NCBI GenBank assembly: GCA_015501595.1
Contig: JADNRX010000088.1
Span: 62,001-126,000, forward strand
Source: Hymenopellis radicata
Lineage: Eukaryota > Basidiomycota > Agaricomycetes > Agaricales > Physalacriaceae
Reading direction: 5' to 3'
DNA: 64,000 nt
A program made the translations under genes and the position numbers. Position 1 is the stretch's first letter. The number at the start of each line of letters is the position of its first letter. The notes beneath the pieces are model-generated. The model did no database searches. It saw only the letters and a list, made by a program, of their open reading frames with translations, and was not told where the DNA came from. Shown here one piece after another: positions 58,496 through 64,000 of the stretch.

Positions 58496-59259
58496 TCAAT
58501 AAACACCGGGGACGAGAGAATACGGTACTCTCCGGGACCATTCAATCCACTGCTCTCCAAACTTCTTTTCCAACATCTCGTCCTCCCTCGACGTTCTCAA
58601 GCACAAACTCAATACGACCGCCGATGCAACGAGGATCCAGTATCCCACGAGCAGCTTTCCGAGCCACATGTCAAGGAGTCCAGACTGTGTCACCCATGAG
58701 CCCGTCGCCTGGCTGCATATCGCGCCGACGATGGTCAGGATCATCCCGGTGTAGCTAGGGTGGCGCACAACCGCATATGGGCCGTCGGTGATGAGCCGAT
58801 GGCCCTGCTGGATGCTTAGCTCAAATGTGAAGAAGCGGCCGAGTGTGTGGTAGCATTGGAGTCGAAGGAATGTGCCTAGCATGGTTAACGCATTTCCCAG
58901 CAGGAATAAGGGCGTTATGGCGATAGCACGGGAGGCATGGGGGCGGAATTCGAGGCGCGAGAGCACATATTCAGGGAATGGGTGATTCGTGCTCGCCAAG
59001 AGAATGACCACTGTTTCGATAATCTCTAGACTCCAGCTTATTCCCTAAAAGCGAATTCTTCAAAGATTCACAACAGGCGTTTCCACAAAAACCTTACCCT
59101 CAGAAACACGCAAGGCCACGCTAGACTTTTGAGAAATCGTTCTCTCCAGTCGGGAACGATATGTTCCTCCGGAGGAAGAGGTGAATTGGGAGGTTTTCCT
59201 GTGATACGCATGCCAATCGCGTCGGAAAACAGCAGAGGTATCTTCAGTAAGGGAGTCAT
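58496..59259 (-). CDS. Isoprenylcysteine carboxyl methyltransferase family protein
   Basis: ICMT enzymes methylate the C-terminal prenylcysteine of CaaX proteins in the ER membrane. Two exons: 59259-59098 and 59044-58496, with a 53-base intron (GTAAGG...TTTTAG), 236 residues. The family signature LITDGPYAVVRHPSYTGMIL, binding S-adenosylmethionine, is intact, as is the C-terminal EDEMLEKKFGEQWIEWSRRVPYSLVPG (Glu-rich helix and Trp). Membrane segments ITPLFLLGNALTMLGTFL and LLVGYWILVASAVVLSL are clear. The N-terminal exon (MTPLLKIPLLFSDAIGM) is diverged. It may be the true CaaX enzyme or one of the shorter ICMT-like paralogues common in mushrooms. Confidence 0.85.
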
Positions 59260-60730
59260 GACGATTCACAATGGGAAATGGTGGGGCATGCATGGCGATT
59301 CTTTAAATCGAAGAATTCGAGAGGAGTTGGAATTTGGATCAGGTTCTACACGCTACGCGCCTGTCAATCAGGTGCGAAAATTCACGTTAAAAACAGAACG
59401 ACATACACGCTCACATGGTTGCGGATTCGGTACACGGAGTCGGAGATCCTTGGTCTCCGATCGAACCCTGACGACTGCGACAGAGAACTAGGATGGCGGT
59501 GACATGTTTGAGTACCGGCTGTTCGCTTGTTGACCAAAGTAAACGCGAGCTCAAACTCCGAAGGGTCAGGCGGCGTTGCGCGTCAGTCCGAGTTTTTCCT
59601 GCGTATTCGAGAAATCTTGACCGAAGCGACAGCGCGTAGAGTAAGAAGAGAAAGGACGCCGAGGTTCTGAAGTATAACGCTGCAAGTTAGATGGACATGC
59701 TGATCATGAGATCCGAATCAACAACTTACACGCCAATGACATCCCTGTAGACTCGAACCACGTAAAGTGCCGTGAGCTTCAAGCGGCCTGTTCATGTATC
59801 TATCCGGCGTTAAACGTACTGGAGGGGATGTTGATTAGGAAGATGTTGATTAGAAAGTCTGTTCGGCTCGATGTTTTTGCGTGATGAACTGGCGAATGCC
59901 GGCCTTTACATTGAGGAAAGCAACAAGTGAACTTGATAAAGAACGAAATTCACGGAAGCCTGTCAGATTGGAGCGGCTCCAGTCTAGACCCGAAAATGAG
60001 GAATCGCGACTTGACTTCAGAAAGAACAGACCCCAAACATTACTTCGTAATGAGTACCTCCACCCGCGTCGACTGAGAGCCGAAGAGAACATATGTTTGG
60101 TTACCTATGCCAATGACCGGCCTTTGATATCATCAAGGCTCGTCAACGCCACAGTCCACTTGTTAGCGAATATTTGAAATTATCGCAGATAGAAATTGGC
60201 CGGACACCCTCACGAGGACGTTAAGGTAAAAAGACGCAATACGTCAGTGCTTTTCGGATCGGTTGCCAAGCGCACGGCTCTCAGCAAGCCCTTGTTGACA
60301 CCGAAAAAACCGCGTAGAGCTATGGGCCAGTGACACTTACAAAAAGCCCTTCGGGAAGGCAAAGGAAACATCCGAAGTAACGCCAAAGAAAGTGGTGCTA
60401 CGGGCTTGGAAAACGACCTCCAGAGAGCGTAATACGAGGGAGCACCGTCCGTGAGATGGTTGGGATGCTGGTTGCAAGAAGAGGAGGTTATGACATCATA
60501 GCCCGAATGAAAATGGTCGGGGCGAGGCGGTTCGCCGGCGGGCGCTCTGCACATAGTCTGACCGATGTCGAAAGTCCGCACTTGTCTTGAAGAACATCGT
60601 GACAAGCAAGAAAATGAGTTTACATCGTGTAACTCAATGCTGAGTACAGGTGCAGTTAGGGTTAGGGTTGCTTATTTCTGCACTTGTGTTGGGACTTCAT
60701 TGCCTCGCACCTTTCCTTCGACAACTTCAT
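59260..60730. other. Intergenic
   Basis: No gene recognised. Two tandem TTAGGG units occur near 60655-60670 in the 3' flank of the small 60731 gene. Confidence 0.35.
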
Positions 60731-61005
60731 TTACATCGGACGAAAGATCACTTTGACCAGGCTTTGCATCTTGTTCTGTTCGGCCGATGTTAGAATACCG
60801 ATACGCGAAAGAGGAAACGGCTGACTGTAGACAGACGCAGGGCCTTCCTTCTTCTTCGCATCTTGCTGCATGGCAAGCACAGCACCTGCGGAAAGCACTA
60901 TGGATCCTACAGCCGCGAATGCCTGGACAACAAGCTTTAGAAAGTGTGGCGCATGGAGCCTGGTTGAAAACCACGCACAATTGATGGTTTAATGCGGGCG
61001 GACAT
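60731..61005 (-). CDS. Tiny single-pass membrane protein, about 90 residues
   Basis: The ATG at 61005 gives MSARIKPSIVRGFQPGSMRH; after a one-base slip in CACACTTTCTAAAG (near 60947) the frame continues LKLVVQAFAAVGSIVLSAGAVLAM, a membrane helix, then QQDAKKKEGPASVYSQPFPL and SAEQNKMQSLVKVIFRPM, stop at 60731. A basic amphipathic start before one helix suggests an organelle, perhaps mitochondrial, inner-membrane small protein; this is inference. Conserved-looking composition argues that the slip is a base-call error. Confidence 0.5.
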
Positions 61006-61219
61006 TGTAGACGGCGTTCTCTAATGAGTTGAGAGGTTTAGGTGGTCGTGATAGTTGAGAATGAAAGAATCAACGCCGATCCGTGTCTAATAACTGCTAT
61101 GACATCAGTAGGTCACGCAGTCCGTCATTGGGTTTGAGTCGACGCTGCGACGGAGAGCGATAGGAACTTGCACAGTTCAAAGGGTCAAAACATCGCGATA
61201 AGTGATGAAAACAAGTGAC

Positions 61220-62511
61220 AAAATTAGACTGCAAACATCTCCATTGAAGTACGAGCCACTCCTGAATATTCCACCAAGAGGTTATCAGAGCAACCGGAGC
61301 CCAATGCTAAGAGAGCAGGTTAAAAAATAACATGACAGAAGCAAGAGGTTCGTACCAGCATTCCGATCCAAGCAGGCTCCCAGTACACGAAACCAGCGCC
61401 GTGGCCACCAGAAAGGCCATCTAAGATGTTGACGAGGTCACCGACCCAAGTGACTTGCCCAGTGGCAGAGACAGGTATGTCTTCCGTGAGATCAACGCCT
61501 GGACACTCTACTGGCCAGTCCGTTTCGACAAGCATCACGTCCTATATTCAGATAAATTCGGAAAGGATGAAAGAACATGATAGAACGCACCTTTGAGTAA
61601 CTCAAGACGATGTTGCTCAAGCTCGACCGAAGGGCGTTGAGGTAGCGCCCGAATCATAGAACGGATACATGGAGAAGCCCATAACATCAACGTCATCTTC
61701 AGACAAGGCACCTTGAATGAAAACCTGGTCGTAGAAGGATGACACTCCTTCCCCGTACCATCCGTTGGCTATGTGAATGACAGTCTTGGTAGACGAAGAA
61801 GCGGAGCGGACAGCGCTGACGGCTGAATGTAACAGTTGAGAAAGAGGTGAATATCCGTTCTTCGAGATCTGGCCGGTGGCCAGAGCATGCCATCGTTAAT
61901 CTCGTTACCGACCTGTGGAAAGGGTCATGGAAGTCTGTATGGTTACACGGCGGCCACGCATGCCTACCTGGATGAAATCGATGGCGAGACCAGCGTCGAC
62001 AAAGCTCTGAACGACGTCGAGGGTGTACCTACGTCGAACCATCAGTGAACGGCGCGTAATGGCAGAGTTTCAGGCACGTACGTGTATATCTGAGTGTTCA
62101 AGCTGTCGAGGTCCGTAGCCCATGCTGAAGGAATGGCTTGATTGGCGGGGTCGGCCCCTGATGAATTATTAACGAGCAGAGAAAAAAGAAAACACGTAGG
62201 AACTCACAGGTATCACTGTAATGAAGGTCCACCATTATTGCCATTCCAGCATTTGCGGCCCTCTGCGCCAACGCTAACCCATAGTCAAGGTTGTAGTCCG
62301 AAGCATCGTCAGTCCATATCCTGATACGGGCCAGATTCGCTCCGTAGCTCGCCAGAATCGTCTCTAACGGTTCCACCGAGCCTCCGGCAGAATATGTGGT
62401 TCCACCTTCCTCCAAGAGGGCCAAGGAAGATATATCCGCGCCGCGATAGGATATCGCGAGGACTTCCGTCAAGGGAGCCAAAAGCGCGACAAGTGAAAGG
62501 AACGAAAACAT
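61220..62511 (-). CDS. GH53 endo-beta-1,4-galactanase, copy 2, with frame breaks
   Basis: Paralogue of the copy at 42.1-43.4 kb in opposite orientation. Signal peptide MFSFLSLVALLAPLTEVLA, then ISYRGADISSLALLEEGG, LETILASYGANLARIRIWTDD (the piece missing from copy 1), MVDLHYSDT, QVGNEINDGMLWP with the acid/base Glu, MGFSMYPFYD, VETDWP with the nucleophile Glu, GAGFVYWEPAWIG and a last exon ending TSMEMFAV. At least three single bases are missing relative to copy 1: near 61883 (CCACC for CCAACA), near 61645, and near 61360 (GGAATG for GGAAATG). TATATA lies about 35-40 bases upstream of the ATG. Complete in layout, so either recently dead or affected by sequence errors. Confidence 0.8.
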
Positions 62512-62946
62512 TTTTGAGGGGACGGGTCGCGGTGGATTATCGCGTTTATATACATACCCCCCAGCTCGGAGGCCTTGCCTGTGAGACTACATACGGGCAA
62601 CCAATTACTATCCACGTGGAAACAGCAAGCCGCAACTTATATTCCAGAAGACTTCTGAAAGAAGTGTCCGCTGACGACACGAGCTTTTGAAGTTTTTGTA
62701 AGTCAACGCAAGTACTTACGAGCAGGAGGTCCATCACCCCGCTGCGGATGGCAGTCACGTAGTAGAAGGTGTGTCCAGTTGGAGAGCACGGGAAAGCCAC
62801 GGAGTATCCAACTAGGCTCTTACAAAAGGTTACGGCAGCACGTAGTCAACGGACTTGCAAGTATGCGAACAGCGCGACCAAAGAAGGGTTGGTGGGATGG
62901 ACGCACTCGAGCCAACTGGGCGCCCGTGCGTCGCATCAGGAAATTT
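62512..62946. other. Upstream of GH53 copy 2
   Basis: It holds the TATATA element near 62547-62552. No gene recognised. Confidence 0.35.
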
Positions 62947-63103
62947 TTAGAAGTGTCTGGACCGGTACGTGGTTCTGGTAGCGTTCCGATAAGTAGCGGA
63001 CTGGTAGGGACTGGTTGACATCGATGGATTTTCGAGCGCACAGGGAGATGTGATCATGTGAGAGAGAATTTCAATGATAATTTCTGTGGGCAGGAGATCG
63101 AAC
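62947..63103 (-). pseudogene. F-box fragment
   Basis: The minus-strand frame from about 63103 begins MFDLLPTEIIIEILSHMI, a clear F-box start, and then runs into Ser/Thr/Tyr-rich sequence and a stop at 62947 with no leucine-rich or other domain. Truncated F-box gene remnant, or a first exon whose partners I cannot identify. Confidence 0.5.
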
Positions 63104-63184
63104 ATGGTGGTTGGTGACAAGGCGCTTCCTTCAACTTGTCCGCAACCGTCATGATGGGCGACGCCTGGACCTTTCTGGCCGGCT

Positions 63185-63435
63185 TGCCCAATTCGACCGC
63201 GTCGGCAAGGCTCTACGCCGCCATGATATACCTCGCAGCTCTGCATTTTGCTCAAACGCTGCTGAGCAGCTCATACTATGTCTTGGTAGGTCGTCGATGT
63301 CAACCCTCGTCGAACTTGCGCGATGTTTCAATAATTATAGGGTGCCCAGCGACTACTACACCCTGGAATCGTACACCGAAGCTCAGTCAAACGAATCGCA
63401 GCTCCAGGACAACTCACCACCGCGGTCCTCGACGT
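63185..63435 (+). repeat. Inverted duplicate of 50140-50393
   Basis: Plus-strand sequence AQFDRVGKALRRHDIPRS and the block through TACACCCTGGAATCGTACAC match the minus strand of 50140-50393 closely, including a candidate intron, with scattered differences and an 8-base insertion. Confidence 0.75.
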
Positions 63436-64000
63436 AGGCAAATTCGCAACGGTCCCTGCGAGCTCGCAGGACATTTTCACCGTGTCCTCTTTCACGGACG
63501 CCTCGGATGGCGCAGAATACTGCATCATCTCCGAAGCGTATGCCAACTCGGATAATTACTATGTTAATGGGCGGGGACTCTTCGTAAACGCGTCTCTTGG
63601 TATACACCTTGCCTCGCCTCACCCCATATTTGGCTTCGATACACCGGACAGGCTGTTACATTAAGTATTCCAATTGAGTGGGCCAAAAGGCCTGACCGGC
63701 ATCGTTCTGCATACGCTGTGGCTACGGATTGTATACCCTCCGCGAACAGAACGATTTATTACCATCATGCTAAGGTATGTCTTCGTCTTCGTCATCGGCT
63801 GTGTATCATATTCTTTCCATGATACAGAACTAACACTTCAGTGTGGCCAGTGCGGCCATCCATTCATGGCAAGAGGCAAACGGCGGCTGCCCTTCGGAGT
63901 CTTCGCATATATTCAGCTTCACGGCAAAGCCTCTACTTGTTCGATAGTCGACGTGATGGTATCTGTTGGCCTTGGCATGTCTATCAATATTCACTTTACT
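63436..64000 (+). other. Coding-like sequence running off the window, unidentified
   Basis: A frame with GKFATVPASSQDIFTVSSFT and DGAEYCIISEAYANSDNYYV looks like a real exon, followed by an intron-like stretch (GTATGT near 63774) and a further Cys/Gly-rich segment (CGQCGHPFMARGKRR). The gene continues beyond 64000. Family not recognised. Confidence 0.35.

Noticed and set aside
60654..60670. Interstitial telomere because of TTAGGGTTAGGG
   Set aside because: Only two units are present; this can arise by chance or as a short promoter or telobox-like motif, so no chromosome-fusion claim is justified.
1..64000. CRISPR array, bacterial operon or bacterial defence system
   Set aside because: No regularly spaced identical repeats, no ribosome-binding sites, and spliceosomal introns throughout; the sequence is clearly eukaryotic.

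Overview
The window reads as nuclear DNA of a filamentous basidiomycete, most likely an Agaricomycete. Genes are short-exon, with introns of about 45-60 bases that usually start GTRNGT and end YAG, often after a CTRAY-type branch site. Several protein families are ones I know mainly from mushroom-forming fungi. Exon models were worked out by hand from frame continuity, splice motifs and family knowledge; no search was run.

Layout. 1-11.3 kb: three full copies and one relic of a mushroom-specific F-box-like family (starting MGQYW), interleaved with a zinc-finger-like gene (3.4-4.6 kb), an SDR-like membrane protein (4.9-6.4 kb) and a six-exon Agaricomycete family gene (6.9-8.5 kb). 11.8-12.4 kb: a small coiled-coil-like protein. 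13.5-20.3 kb: a large HEAT-repeat protein of the Laa1/HEATR5 type (AP-1/clathrin traffic). 20.7-21.8 kb: a PD-(D/E)XK-like protein. 22.0-25.3 kb: a Crypton transposon (tyrosine recombinase plus GCR1_C domain) interrupted by a 567-bp hAT-type element. 25.5-31 kb: poorly recognised membrane or acidic proteins, short repeats, and an 831-bp Mutator-like foldback element inside what looks like an exon. 31-36 kb: a segmental duplication carrying the 3' end of the HEAT gene, a secreted alpha/beta-hydrolase, a broken copy of it, and two TIR elements.

36-55 kb is richer in functional genes: an RTA1-type seven-TM protein, a CE15 glucuronoyl esterase, a broken F-box/LRR gene, a GH53 galactanase pseudogene, a Q/P-rich protein, a protein-kinase-like gene, a PIG-L GPI-anchor deacetylase, a tandem-repeat protein and a GH29 alpha-L-fucosidase. 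55-64 kb: an RNI-type LRR protein, an isoprenylcysteine methyltransferase (ICMT), a tiny membrane protein, a second GH53 gene in opposite orientation, and an F-box fragment.

Secreted CE15, GH53, GH29 and hydrolase genes point to a plant-cell-wall-degrading lifestyle; Laa1, PIG-L and ICMT are housekeeping. The hunt mainly shows dense, recent mobile-element activity (Crypton, hAT, Mutator-like, mariner-like and an unclassified TIR family, one nested in another), several local duplications followed by one-sided decay, and a striking number of single-base frameshifts. The frameshifts also hit conserved genes, so many may be assembly errors rather than real breaks.
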